A DNA stretch of 64,000 bases, from the NCBI RefSeq assembly GCF_030718995.1, contig NZ_CP132204.1, forward strand, positions 3,720,001 through 3,784,000. Reading direction: 5' to 3'. Positions 26,110-34,987 of the stretch are shown piece by piece. The stretch comes from Arthrobacter oryzae. GTDB lineage: Bacteria > Actinomycetota > Actinomycetes > Actinomycetales > Micrococcaceae. The notes under the pieces are model-generated. The model was not told the origin of the DNA and made no database searches. It saw only the letters and a program-made list of their open reading frames with translations. The position numbers were made by a program, and so were the translations under genes. How positions within the stretch are numbered: position 1 is the first letter of the stretch; every line of letters begins with the position of its first letter.

Positions 26110-26439
26110 CTACAGTTGTCCAGTGAGACCCAGTGCACCAACCCCGACATGCACTATTGGTTTTTGGCTGCCCATCGTTGTTACGTCGTCGGTGACGAGG
26201 CACGTAAGAACTGCCATGTCCCCGATCACCGTGATATCCGCCTGCTCAAGGGTTTGGGCGTGCCACGTGTTCTGGCCTTCTATGTTGGACCGAAGGTACG
26301 TCTCCCGATTGAACTGGTCTCCTTTATGGGATGTCCAGCAAAACTTGGGGTGCAAAAGCCGACTTAGCGTTTCTCCGTCACGTCGCGCCAGGGCATCTGC
26401 GCGCTTTAGTGCAGCACTCAACACTTCGTGATCGGTCAT
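26110..26439 (-). CDS. NTF2/SnoaL-like protein, possibly C-terminally frameshifted
   Basis: The first 95 residues follow the DUF4440/SnoaL pattern: ALKRADALARRDGETLSRLLHPKFCWTSHKG, then ITVIGDMAVLTCLVTDDV. Family members normally end with a strand pair such as TQVWVR...W.C..GHAG, which is missing here; after QKPI the sequence turns into VHVGVGALGLTGQL and stops. A shift or substitution in the last 50 nt is likely. ATG at 26439; no strong ribosome binding site. Function unknown (small-molecule binding fold). Confidence 0.55.
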   Translation of the reverse strand: MTDHEVLSAALKRADALARRDGETLSRLLHPKFCWTSHKGDQFNRETYLRSNIEGQNTWHAQTLEQADITVIGDMAVLTCLVTDDVTTMGSQKPIVHVGVGALGLTGQL

Positions 26440-26535
26440 TGGTCCAGTCTGTCAGTTATTGCTAAACGCTGAACATCTGCCGCAGTGTCGAGTGCCCATA
26501 CTTTCCCCAGGACGGTCGTACCCATGATCGACCGA

Positions 26536-27354
26536 TTAGCTCGCGCTCTGTTGGGCGATGGTGTGGGCGAGCCGGTAGGAGTCCGTGCCGGTTTCGATGA
26601 TCGTGCCATTGAAGGTCAGCCGGTCCACGATCGCGGCGCACAGGCGTGGGTCGCTGAAAGTTTTGGTCCAGCCGGAGAATGACTCGTTCGATGCGATTGC
26701 GATGGAATTCTTCTCCTCTCGTTCGGTCAGGACCTGGAACAGGAGTTCGGCGCCCCGGCGGTCCAGTTCCATGTAGCCAAGCTCGTCGATGCAAAGCAGG
26801 TCCACGCGGCCGTAGCGGGCGATGGTCTTGGCCAGGACCTTTTCATCGGCGGCTTCGACGAGTTCGTTTACGAGCCGGGTAGCGAGGGTGTACTTAACCC
26901 GATAACCCTTCTCCGCGGCGGCAGTACCGAGTCCGATGAGCAGGTGGGATTTGCCGGTTCCGGAGTCCCCAATCAGGCAGAGGGGTTGTCCTTTGCGGAT
27001 CCATTCCCCGGTGGCCAAAGTGTGGATGGTGGCGGGGTTGATGTTCGGGTTTGCATCGAAATCAAAGTCCCCGAGCCACTTATCCCGGGGAAAGTTCGCA
27101 GCTTTCACACGGCGGATGGACGAGCGCCGGTCCCGGTCGTCGCACTCCGCCAGCAACAGCTCGGCCAGAAATCCCTGGTAGGAGAGTTGTTCCTTCCCGG
27201 CGACGGTGAGGGCTTCGTCCAGAACCCCACGGATGGTGGGCAAGCGCAGCCGGCGGCAGGCCTGGTCCACGGCGGCAACCGCTGCCTGTTCGGTCAGGCC
27301 GCGGCGCCGGCGCAGAGTCGGGGTGATGGTGGTCGTCGGTGCGGTGGGGCTCAT
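26536..27354 (-). CDS. istB: IS21-family helper ATPase IstB
   Basis: A 272-residue AAA+ ATPase with Walker A GDSGTGKSHLL and Walker B LLCIDELGYM, followed by QVLTEREEKNSIAIASNESF, all standard for IstB. It loads or assembles the IstA transposase and selects the target. Its ATG overlaps the istA stop (ATGA), the normal arrangement. Full length; appears intact. Confidence 0.95.
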   Translation of the reverse strand: MSPTAPTTTITPTLRRRRGLTEQAAVAAVDQACRRLRLPTIRGVLDEALTVAGKEQLSYQGFLAELLLAECDDRDRRSSIRRVKAANFPRDKWLGDFDFDANPNINPATIHTLATGEWIRKGQPLCLIGDSGTGKSHLLIGLGTAAAEKGYRVKYTLATRLVNELVEAADEKVLAKTIARYGRVDLLCIDELGYMELDRRGAELLFQVLTEREEKNSIAIASNESFSGWTKTFSDPRLCAAIVDRLTFNGTIIETGTDSYRLAHTIAQQSAS

Positions 27355-29027
27355 GAGATGTTCTCCTTCGACGCGGTTCCTGCAGGGTGTTCGGAACGTT
27401 TGGCCAGCAGCTCGTCATAGGCACTGACCGAGGGCAGGGGCCGGGCGTCAGGCGGGAGCCCGGCAATGACGGCGGCGGGGTCCATCAGCCGGCGCTGGGT
27501 GAGACTGACAACCCGTTGCACTTTCAATTCGCCGTGAGCACCGGGATGACAGTCGGAACTGGCCCCACCCCATGAAGATGCCGCGGCGTGTCTGCGGGCT
27601 TCGACCGCGACGACGTCGGCACTGACAGCACCCACCCCCAGCGCCGCAGTGATGCCTGCATGGATGTCTCCTGCGTCCATCGAGCGGTGCAGCAGCAGGA
27701 CGTCGATGAGTTCACGGGTCCCCTCGGCGTCACCGTTGACCCGGCGAGAGGCAGCCCAGAAGGCCTCATGCGCGCTGGTGAACGCACCAGACTCCCGCGC
27801 CTTGGCCAAAGCAGTGGAGCCGGGAAGGGCGCCGGGTTTGGTCTTGAGTACTTCGAGATAGTGATCCAACTGGACCGATTGCCCGGACCGGGCAGCGACC
27901 CGCTGATGCCTGGCGGCCACGGTGCGGCCGTCGAAGACCACGAGCTCGGACGCCCGCAACGAGACCCGGACCCTCCGGCCGATGAGCCGGGCCGGGACGG
28001 AGTACTTCACCATCCGGACCGTGACCATCGAAGACCTATCAACTCGGGGTGTTAGCACCAGACCTGGATCAAATTCCCCCGCCGGCAACGAGGCCAAGAA
28101 CGGCCGTTCAATCTCGAAGTCCTGACCGATGGTGCGGATCCTGTCATTGATCCGCCGGTGATCGTCCTGGGCTTCCCATCCCCGGATGCGGTCATTGAGC
28201 TCATCCAGGGAACCAACGACTGGCATGGGCGAGAGTCTGTTGCGCCGGAACCAGCCCACCTCGCCTTCAACTCCGCCCTTTTCATGGGCGCCTGCGATGC
28301 CAGGCTGGCAATAAAAGGGATCGAAGCCGTAGAACGAACGGAACAACACCCACCGGTCGTTCTCATGGCGCTGCCGGCCTTGCCCGAACACCACAGCGGT
28401 GACCGCGCTGGTGAGATTGTCGTATCGGATGTGTTTAGTCGGGATGCCGCCAAGAACGTTGAAGGCCTCGATGTGGCCCTCGAGAAAGGCTTCCTGGGCC
28501 TGAGTCGGGTAAATCCGGTGAATGGCTCTGCCCGAATGCGACAGCCGGAAGATGAACATGTGGCACTTCGTCTTCACCCCGTTCAGCACGACATAGACCT
28601 CGCCGAAGTCCACCTCGGCTTCGGCGCCCGGCGCGTGTTCCTGAGGAACAAACACCTCAACGCGGCGTCCGGCCTCCACATCAATCTGGGCCCGACGGAC
28701 CCTTACGTAATCACGCACCGTGGAATACGAGAGCTCCTGCGCACCGTGCTCTTCGATGAGCCGGGCCAAAATCCTTCGTGCGGTATGACGCTGCTTCCGC
28801 GGAGCCGTTGTATCCTCGATCAGCATCGCGTCGATCGCGCCCTTGAACGGCTCCAGCCTCCAGGACACCCCTTGTCTCTGTTTGCGCTCCGGAGGGGCAG
28901 CTGAATCCAGTGCCTGCCTCACAGTTCTTCTGTGGACTCCGTACCGGGCGGCCAACGCACGAACCGACAGGCCCTCAACCCGGGCGTCCCTTCGGATCCG
29001 GCCGAACAACTCCACTCTCGACTCCAT
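27351..29027 (-). CDS. istA: IS21-family transposase IstA
   Basis: A 558-residue DDE transposase. The N-terminal helix-turn-helix (RRDARVEGLSVRALAARYGVHRRTVRQAL) precedes the integrase core (EAEVDFGEVYVVLNG with the first Asp, then HEKGGVEGEVGWFRRN for the Glu). The C-terminal beta-barrel (VDRSSMVTVRMVKYSVPARLIG) is typical. ATG at 29027 gives the family length; the open frame extends 20 codons further upstream into the terminal repeats. Appears intact, so the element may still be active. Confidence 0.95.
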   Translation of the reverse strand: MESRVELFGRIRRDARVEGLSVRALAARYGVHRRTVRQALDSAAPPERKQRQGVSWRLEPFKGAIDAMLIEDTTAPRKQRHTARRILARLIEEHGAQELSYSTVRDYVRVRRAQIDVEAGRRVEVFVPQEHAPGAEAEVDFGEVYVVLNGVKTKCHMFIFRLSHSGRAIHRIYPTQAQEAFLEGHIEAFNVLGGIPTKHIRYDNLTSAVTAVVFGQGRQRHENDRWVLFRSFYGFDPFYCQPGIAGAHEKGGVEGEVGWFRRNRLSPMPVVGSLDELNDRIRGWEAQDDHRRINDRIRTIGQDFEIERPFLASLPAGEFDPGLVLTPRVDRSSMVTVRMVKYSVPARLIGRRVRVSLRASELVVFDGRTVAARHQRVAARSGQSVQLDHYLEVLKTKPGALPGSTALAKARESGAFTSAHEAFWAASRRVNGDAEGTRELIDVLLLHRSMDAGDIHAGITAALGVGAVSADVVAVEARRHAAASSWGGASSDCHPGAHGELKVQRVVSLTQRRLMDPAAVIAGLPPDARPLPSVSAYDELLAKRSEHPAGTASKENIS

Positions 29028-29082
29028 CCAGACCAACCTTCCGCCGCATCCATCCACTGATGAATCCAACGTTGAAGGTGGG

Positions 29083-29168
29083 GCCACAAATAACCGTCAC
29101 AAGGTGCCCGGCGAGTCATGAAGTGGGGCCAGATATATCCGTCCTACCGGGGCCATCCAAATCTGTCA
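29083..29168. repeat. IS21-type terminal repeats, right
   Basis: Three related units: GGGGCCACAAATAACCGTCA, GGGGCCAGATATATCCGTC and GGGGCCATCCAAATCTGTCA. The outermost ends in CA at 29168. Multiple end repeats are a hallmark of IS21 elements, where they bind IstA. Confidence 0.8.
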
Positions 29169-29963
29169 CAGCCACCCGCCGACAGCCGCACTATCGGGAC
29201 CCACCGGATAGGCTGCACCCTCCCAGGTGTCTTCGCTGACGTGGGTCCCGGGGAAAGGATCTGGTTCGACGACGGCAAGATCGGCGGGGTGATCACTGAC
29301 GTTCGGACCGGGGAACTGACCGCCGAGATTCTTTCCGCTGCTACGCGGGGCTCACGCCTCCGGGCCGAAAAAGGCATCAACTTCCCCGACAGCCGGCTCA
29401 CAGTCCCGGCGCTGACAGAGCAGGACCTCGCAAACCTCGAACGCGTCAAGAAATTAGCCGACATCGTGAGTATGTCCTTCGTCCGCACAGCGGCCGACGT
29501 CCGCGATCTCCTGTCCCGCCTGGACGCCGAGCAGGACCGCAACCTGGATATCCTGCTCAAGATCGAGACAGTGGCAGCCTTTGAATCCCTGCCCGAAATC
29601 CTTCTCGAACTGATGAAGTGGGCCGATGTCGGCGTCATGATTGCCCGCGGCGACCTCGCCGTGGAGGCGGGATTTGAACGACTGGCAGAAGTCCAGGAGG
29701 AAATTCTCTGGCTCTGCGAGGCCGCCCACGTGCCGGTCATCTGGGCAACTCAGGTGCTGGACACCCTGGCCAGGACCGGTCTGCCCTCGCGCGCTGAAGT
29801 GACCGACGCCGCGATGGCACAGCGCGCTGAATGCGTCATGCTCAACAAGGGCCCGATCATCAACGAAGCCATCAGCATGCTCGCAGACATTCTGGGCCGG
29901 ATGCAGGACCACACCCGGAAGAAACGTAGCCTGCTGAGGCGTCTCCGGGCCTGGGACCGCTGA
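29169..29963 (+). pseudogene. Pyruvate kinase (long actinobacterial type), 5'-truncated by the IS21 element
   Basis: Directly at the IS border the frame continues as a pyruvate-kinase C-terminal half: VGPGERIWFDDGKIGGVITD, EKGINFPDSRLTVPALTEQD, the substrate/metal loop MSFVRTAADV, ILLKIETVAAFESLPEIL and VMIARGDLAVEAGFERLAEVQ. The MIARGDLAVE stretch is the diagnostic signature. The start codon and the N-terminal barrel half are missing and are not found on the other side of the element, so a deletion accompanied the insertion. Function is presumably lost. Confidence 0.88.
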
Positions 29964-30005
29964 ACCTGGACGCCCAGGGGTTACAGGAGTGACCGAGTCC
30001 TCAGT

Positions 30006-30230
30006 CTACGAATGGCCCTCGGCCGGCTCGAAGGTGAATTCCCGTTTCAGTCGGCTCCTGGCCTCATGCTCAACCAGGGTGGGAATGTAACTCCTGATAC
30101 GTCCGCCGGCCAGGGACTCGTACTCTTCGCCGACGATCCCTGCGATATGCGTCCGCGGCGCCTCGGGAAAACGAACTGAGAGTCGGTCGACAACCGCAAG
30201 GACAATGGTTTCTTTTTCCGCTTCACTCAC
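30006..30230 (-). CDS. Small three-helix-bundle-type protein, paralog of 55304-55495
   Basis: GTG at 30230 is chosen because the conserved part starts there (SEAEKETIVLAVVDRLSVRF); frames further upstream overlap glgX and look random. The core (VVDRLSVRFPEAPRTHIAGIVGEEYESL, then GRIRSYIPTLVEHEARSRLKR) aligns with the protein at 55304 (VVDRLAEKYPAVPRQHIEDLVEQEHRTL, RVRDYVPILVEHAVKDRLR). Such short helical proteins are common in Arthrobacter and mycobacteria as three-helix-bundle dimerisation domains; function unknown. Divergent from glgX. Confidence 0.65.
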   Translation of the reverse strand: MSEAEKETIVLAVVDRLSVRFPEAPRTHIAGIVGEEYESLAGGRIRSYIPTLVEHEARSRLKREFTFEPAEGHS

Positions 30231-30350
30231 TACGCCAGTGTCACCCGGGGCCGGACCGGCGTCAACCAATCCCGCGGACAAGCCGTCACAATTGCGCCAT
30301 TCCCCGCGGGAAACCCCCCGACGTTCACTTTGGCTCAGTAGCATGGCGCC

Positions 30351-32483
30351 GTGGAAGCCCTCCCGGATATCCATCACCCCGCTGCGGCCCTCGGCGCGAC
30401 GCTAACGGCCCAAGGCGCGGATTTCGCGCTGATCTCCACCACAGCCACCGCCGTCGACCTGTGCCTGGTAGACGACTTCGGAGTCGAGACCCGGTACCCG
30501 ATGTCCGCGGACGACGGACTTTGGACTGCGCACGTGCCCGGCGCCCGCGCAGGGCAGCGCTACGGCTACCGCGTCGACGGGCCATTTAACCCGGCCCGGG
30601 GCCTCCGCCACAATCCGCAGAAGTTCCTGCTGGACCCGTACGCGAAGGCCATCGACGGCAGGGTCTCATGGGAACCCTCGCTGTATGCCTTCGACCAGAG
30701 CGACCCGTCCATGCCGGACCTGACGGACAACAAGCGCCACACCTTCGCGTCGGTGCTCATCGACACCGCCTACGACTGGGGGACGGACGCCCGCCCCGCA
30801 ACGCCGTTGAACCGGACTGTCATCTATGAGGCCCACGTCAAGGGCTTGACCAAGCTGCACCCGGACGTCCCTCTAGCCCAGCGCGGAACCTACGCGGGCT
30901 TAGGGCACCCGGCTGTCATCGCGCATCTTAAGCGGATCGGCGTGACCGCTGTGGAACTCCTCCCGGTCCAACAGTTCGTCAACGACGAACCGAGCAATGG
31001 GAGAACGAACTACTGGGGCTACAACCCCATCGGCTATTTCGCACCCCACAACGCCTACGCCATGGCATACGCGGCGGGCCAGGCCCTCCCCGGGACCAGG
31101 ACGAGGTTGACGCCCGGCAGCCAGGTCACCGAATTCAAAGACATGGTCAAGGCCCTCCACCATGCAGGCATCGAGGTGATACTCGACGTCGTCTACAACC
31201 ACTCCGGCGAAGGCGGAGCCGACGGGCCCAACCTGTGCTTCCGAGGTATCGACAACAGCGCCTACTACCATCTGGTCCCCGGCGACGAAGCCACCTACGA
31301 GGACTACACGGGCACCTCCAACACCCTGAACGTGGGCTCACCCACGGTCCTGCGCATGGTGATGGACTCCCTCCACTATTGGGTGGAGGAGATGCACGTC
31401 GACGGATTCCGGTTCGATCTGGCCCCTGCGCTGGCGCGCGCCTCGGACCGGGTCGACATGCTGTCCGCGTTCTTCGAACTGATCGACTCCGACCCGGTGC
31501 TGGACGGCGTGAAGCTCATCGCCGAACCGTGGGACCTTGGCCCCGGAGGCTACCAGCTGGGCAACTTCCCTCCGCGATGGGTGGAATGGAACGGCAAATT
31601 CCGTGACGTCGTCCGCGACTTCTGGCGCGGGACACCGGGTTTCACCGCCGAACTCGCGAACCGCCTCACAGGCTCCGCCGACCTGTACCAGGACGACGGG
31701 CGGCAACCAAGCGCGTCCGTGAACTTCGTCACCTCCCACGACGGCTTCACACTGCGGGACCTCGTCTCCTACGACCATAAACACAACAGCGCGAACGGCG
31801 AGAACGACCGCGATGGCGAGTCCAACAACCGCTCCTGGAACTGCGGCACCGAAGGACCCACCACAGACCCGGACATCGCCGCCCTCCGGGCACGCCAAAT
31901 GCGCAACCTGATTATCACCTGCGTCCTCGCCCAGGGAGTCCCCATGCTGCGCCACGGCGACGAACTGGGCCACACCCAAGGCGGGAACAACAACGCATAC
32001 TGCCAGGACAACGAGATCTCCTGGATCAACTGGGCTTCCGCGGATCAGGACATGATCGCGTTCACGGCGCGCGTTGCCGGGCTCCGCCGGGACTACCCCG
32101 TCTTTCGGCGCCGCACCTACTTCGACGGCAGACCGGTGGCCCCCGCAGAGGGCCTCAGGCTGCCCGACATCCAGTGGCTCAACGCCGACGGAACACCCAG
32201 AACGGGAAACCAATGGACCCAGACCTGGGAAAAGTCCCTCGCCTGTTACCTAAGCGGCAAGGGCGTGCGAACGCGCCGGAATGAACCCGAAAACGATTTC
32301 CTCATCATCTTCAACGCATCACCGAACGACGCGCCACACCAAACACCAGGGGATTATTTCCCCGCCGAGTGGGAGGTCGCCCTGACAAGCTGGGACGGCC
32401 CGGCGCCGGCAAGAATTCCGGCGGGAAGTAACTTCACAGTGCCCGGGAGGACCGCCTGGATCCTCCGCTCCGTCGAGGACTAG
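30351..32483 (+). CDS. glgX: Glycogen debranching enzyme GlgX
   Basis: A 710-residue GH13 enzyme, GTG start. N-terminal CBM48-like domain (ADFALISTTATAVDLCLVDDFG, DGLWTAHVPGARAGQRYGYRVDGP), then the GH13 barrel with VILDVVYNHSGEG, the nucleophile region VDGFRFDLAPALAR (Asp), the acid Glu in KLIAEPWDLGPGGY, and NFVTSHDGFTLRDLVSYD (His-Asp). These match isoamylase-type GlgX, which removes alpha-1,6 branches from phosphorylase-limited glycogen. The length is standard. No other glycogen gene lies nearby. Confidence 0.96.
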   Translation: MEALPDIHHPAAALGATLTAQGADFALISTTATAVDLCLVDDFGVETRYPMSADDGLWTAHVPGARAGQRYGYRVDGPFNPARGLRHNPQKFLLDPYAKAIDGRVSWEPSLYAFDQSDPSMPDLTDNKRHTFASVLIDTAYDWGTDARPATPLNRTVIYEAHVKGLTKLHPDVPLAQRGTYAGLGHPAVIAHLKRIGVTAVELLPVQQFVNDEPSNGRTNYWGYNPIGYFAPHNAYAMAYAAGQALPGTRTRLTPGSQVTEFKDMVKALHHAGIEVILDVVYNHSGEGGADGPNLCFRGIDNSAYYHLVPGDEATYEDYTGTSNTLNVGSPTVLRMVMDSLHYWVEEMHVDGFRFDLAPALARASDRVDMLSAFFELIDSDPVLDGVKLIAEPWDLGPGGYQLGNFPPRWVEWNGKFRDVVRDFWRGTPGFTAELANRLTGSADLYQDDGRQPSASVNFVTSHDGFTLRDLVSYDHKHNSANGENDRDGESNNRSWNCGTEGPTTDPDIAALRARQMRNLIITCVLAQGVPMLRHGDELGHTQGGNNNAYCQDNEISWINWASADQDMIAFTARVAGLRRDYPVFRRRTYFDGRPVAPAEGLRLPDIQWLNADGTPRTGNQWTQTWEKSLACYLSGKGVRTRRNEPENDFLIIFNASPNDAPHQTPGDYFPAEWEVALTSWDGPAPARIPAGSNFTVPGRTAWILRSVED

Positions 32484-32581
32484 CGCTACGCATGGTTCTT
32501 TCGACGCTGGAGCATGGCGGCGGTGAGCCGCAGCCAATCTTGGCGGGCTATGCACCGACCCTGGAGCCTGTGCATAGTGGC

Positions 32582-33004
32582 ATGGTGAACAGACCGATCG
32601 GATACTGGGTCAAGCGGTTGGATTCCTTGCTGGAGAAGCTGCTCGATGCCACGCTCGCCAGTCTGTCCCTGACGCGGAGGCAATGGCAGGTGCTCACTGC
32701 GTTGCGCGTTGGCGCCCTCGCACCCGCCGACGTCGAAGTCCTTCTGCGAAGCCTCGATTCCGGGGGCGGAGGCGGCGTGCAAGAGCGCGACATGGCCGCG
32801 CTGGTCCGAAAGAGGCTAGTGGTCCTGGTGGATGGCCGGCTGAGCCTGGCCGAGGCCGGCTCCGAACTGCATTTAGAGGTCTCGAGGCGGATGGAATCCA
32901 CCCGCAGTGAGCTTACGGCGGGAATCGGCACGGATGAGTATGCGATTGCAGTCAGCGTTCTCGAGCGCATCACGAAAAATGCAGATCGCCTCACCACGGG
33001 GTAG
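32582..33004 (+). CDS. MarR-like winged-helix regulator
   Basis: A 140-residue protein starting MVNRPIGYWVKRLDSLLEKL, the usual opening of a MarR subgroup. The helices LTRRQWQVLTAL and RDMAALVRKRLVVLVDGRLSLAEAG form the winged-helix core. ATG 32582 is preferred to an upstream ATG at 32492 because conservation begins here, although no good ribosome binding site is visible. Lies 98 bp after glgX on the same strand. Ligand and targets unknown. Confidence 0.75.
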   Translation: MVNRPIGYWVKRLDSLLEKLLDATLASLSLTRRQWQVLTALRVGALAPADVEVLLRSLDSGGGGGVQERDMAALVRKRLVVLVDGRLSLAEAGSELHLEVSRRMESTRSELTAGIGTDEYAIAVSVLERITKNADRLTTG

Positions 33005-33198
33005 ATGTGCTGGGACCGGCGGCGGGGCGGCGTCGGCATTTCGCTTTGGACTCAACTGTGTCGGCCCGGAACCATCCAGGGCACAGGATGCCCCTCGACA
33101 TCAGATGGTCACCCTCTTGAAAGATTAGGGCCATGTGCCCAGGGCATTGTTAAGCCGTGACGGATAGCCTTGACTGCACGAGACCGGAGGCCGGGACG

Positions 33199-33399
33199 GT
33201 GACCGACCCTCGAGCCGGTGCCGGCACGCTTCTTGTTGTGGGCCAGGAGATTGAAGCTTGGTATAGGGGCGAACTGGTCTATCGGGGCCGCGTGGTGGAT
33301 ACCCTCCGGTCGGGTAATTTGTTTTGGATCAGCGAAGCGCGTACCGGGGACAGACGTTTGCTGGACACCGAGGAATTCAACATCCTGCCCTGTTCCTGA
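33199..33399 (+). CDS. Small family-A protein (FWI/TG-RRL motif), copy 1
   Basis: GTG at 33199 follows GGAGG by 8 nt and is preferred over the GTG at 33157. The 66-residue product contains GQEIEAWYRGELVYRGRVVD, then GNLFWISEARTGDRRLLDTEEFNI. The same framework occurs at 50387-50641 and 62724-62966: G-(D/Q)-x-IEA near the start, RGR/RGH, (L/V)FWI, TG-x-RRL-(L/I)-D, then (F/L)-(E/D)-I. It looks like a compact all-beta (SH3-like) domain. Function unknown. Confidence 0.7.
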   Translation: MTDPRAGAGTLLVVGQEIEAWYRGELVYRGRVVDTLRSGNLFWISEARTGDRRLLDTEEFNILPCS

Positions 33400-33574
33400 C
33401 ATGCCCGGGAAATGGGTCCTTCGGCCCCCGTCCCGTCCCGTCCACGGTGGTTCCGCAAGATCAACCCAGAACCTGTGCACCAGTGTGCTGAATACCGGAG
33501 CGAAGCCGTGCGGATACAGGCGGTCAAGGAAAGGCCGGTGAGGATCAGTCCGATTAGGCCGGCTCCGGCGGGCT

Positions 33575-34987
33575 TCAGAGGGCAGGCAACGGCAACCGGT
33601 ACAGCCAGGGTGTAAGTATGGTGCGGGCATCGAATCCGGCGACTGCGCCGCAGATCCGGTCGGCGGTGCGGAACAGGTCCGTGGTCGTGACGGATCCAAA
33701 GCGGTGTTCCTCGGTCCAGGCTCTGAGGAAGCTGAAGAACAGCCCATCACCGGCGGCGCGGCGTAAGGCGTGGACTGCAAGGGCGCCGCGAGTGTACACC
33801 CGGTCATCGAACATGCTGCCGGGGCCAGGGTCGCCGACCAGAATGTCCTGGGCGTTGACGGCCAGTCCGCGCCACGCGGCTCTGGCCTGTGTTGCTGCAG
33901 TTGCGTTGCCTGAGGCCTCTGACCAGAGCCACTCGGCGTAACTAGCGAATCCTTCGTGGAGCCAGATGTCCGCCCACGTGGTGGCGGTCAGTGAGTTTCC
34001 GAACCATTGGTGGGCCAGTTCGTGCGCTATCAGGCGCTGGGATTCCCAGCCCTGGTTAAGGTGGTTGGGTCCGAACACGGAAAGAGACTGGGCTTCGAGC
34101 GGGATATCGAGTCCGTCGCCGGGGATGACAACGGTGTAGGAGCTAAACGGGTAGGGTCCAAAACAGGTCTGGAAGGTGTCCATCATCTGCCCTTGGCGCG
34201 CCAGGGCGGTGCGGGCTTTGGTCATCAGGCCCGGTGGCGCTGCCACGAACTGAGTGACGGGGCTGGGCCCGTCGAGGCGGGCGGCCCGGTGGGCCGGGGG
34301 GTGGGCGTGGAACGTCAGGGGCACGAGGTCGTAGCGGCCAATCTGGACCGTCGCCAGGTAACTGGCCATGGGTTCTGCCTGTTCAAAGACCCAGGTTTTG
34401 CGGCTGGTGTTGACATGGCAGGAAACCAGGACGCCGTTGCAGATGACCCGATAGTTGGCGTCGGTGGTGATCGTGAATCCGAAGCTGGCTTTCTGGCTCG
34501 GATGGTCGTTGCAGGGAAACCAGGTTGGTGCGCCGGTGGGTTGCCCGGCCACCATGACACCGTCGGTGAGTTCTTCCCAACCGACTGAGCCCCAGGTGCC
34601 GCGCAGTGGTGCCGGACTGCCGGTATAGCGGATCTCAAGGCTGAAGTCGATGCCGGCGGGCAGAGGCCGGTCCGGTGTGAGGATTAGCTGGTTACCGCGT
34701 TGAACGAACCTTGTCGCTGGCAGCCCGTCCAGCTGAAGCTTTAGCACGCGTAGCCCGGCCAGGCTCAGGGTGATTGTCCGGAGCGTTGTGGAGGCCCGTG
34801 CGGTGATGGTGGCGTGGCCGAAGATGCGGTTCGTAGTGACTTGGTAGTCCAGGTGCAGGTCATAGCGGGAGACCTGGTAATCGCGGCTTCCGTGTCCGGG
34901 CGTGTAGTAGTCGGTGGATGCCCGGACTGCGGTGGCGTTCCGTGCCCGGGTTCTTGCCCTGGCCGCGGGCTGGCGGTCGGCGGTCAC
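33575..34987 (-). CDS. M1-family zinc aminopeptidase, coupled to the NRPS-like gene
   Basis: A 470-residue peptidase. GTG at 34987 overlaps the NRPS stop by 4 nt (GTGA). The catalytic set is complete: HELAH (His322, Glu323, His326) and Glu345 after the canonical 18-residue spacer (WLHEGFASY). The exopeptidase motif usually written GxMEN reads IPLEAQ here, as in a divergent M1 subgroup. No signal peptide is evident. It lacks the long C-terminal domain of classical PepN (about 850 aa). Poly-epsilon-lysine-degrading enzymes of producers are M1-type aminopeptidases (family knowledge), so it may degrade or limit the product of the neighbouring Pls-like enzyme (inference). Confidence 0.9.
   Translation of the reverse strand: MTADRQPAARARTRARNATAVRASTDYYTPGHGSRDYQVSRYDLHLDYQVTTNRIFGHATITARASTTLRTITLSLAGLRVLKLQLDGLPATRFVQRGNQLILTPDRPLPAGIDFSLEIRYTGSPAPLRGTWGSVGWEELTDGVMVAGQPTGAPTWFPCNDHPSQKASFGFTITTDANYRVICNGVLVSCHVNTSRKTWVFEQAEPMASYLATVQIGRYDLVPLTFHAHPPAHRAARLDGPSPVTQFVAAPPGLMTKARTALARQGQMMDTFQTCFGPYPFSSYTVVIPGDGLDIPLEAQSLSVFGPNHLNQGWESQRLIAHELAHQWFGNSLTATTWADIWLHEGFASYAEWLWSEASGNATAATQARAAWRGLAVNAQDILVGDPGPGSMFDDRVYTRGALAVHALRRAAGDGLFFSFLRAWTEEHRFGSVTTTDLFRTADRICGAVAGFDARTILTPWLYRLPLPAL

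Larger units (their letters stand above)
24727..29168 (-). mobile_element. IS21-family element, possibly with 1.8 kb of passenger DNA
   Basis: The istA/istB pair sits beside the right end. The right end has three copies of a GGGGCCA-type repeat (29083-29168), and the best left partner is at 24727. That gives 4.4 kb instead of the usual 2-2.5 kb. The extra DNA holds a hypothetical gene (25321) and an NTF2-like gene (26110). No target duplication is seen at the outer borders, so a composite of two remnants is an alternative. Confidence 0.55.

Noticed and set aside
31338..32213. Long minus-strand frame opposite glgX
   Set aside because: Shadow of a GC-rich gene: Val/Gly-rich random composition, no ribosome binding site, and glgX is unambiguous.
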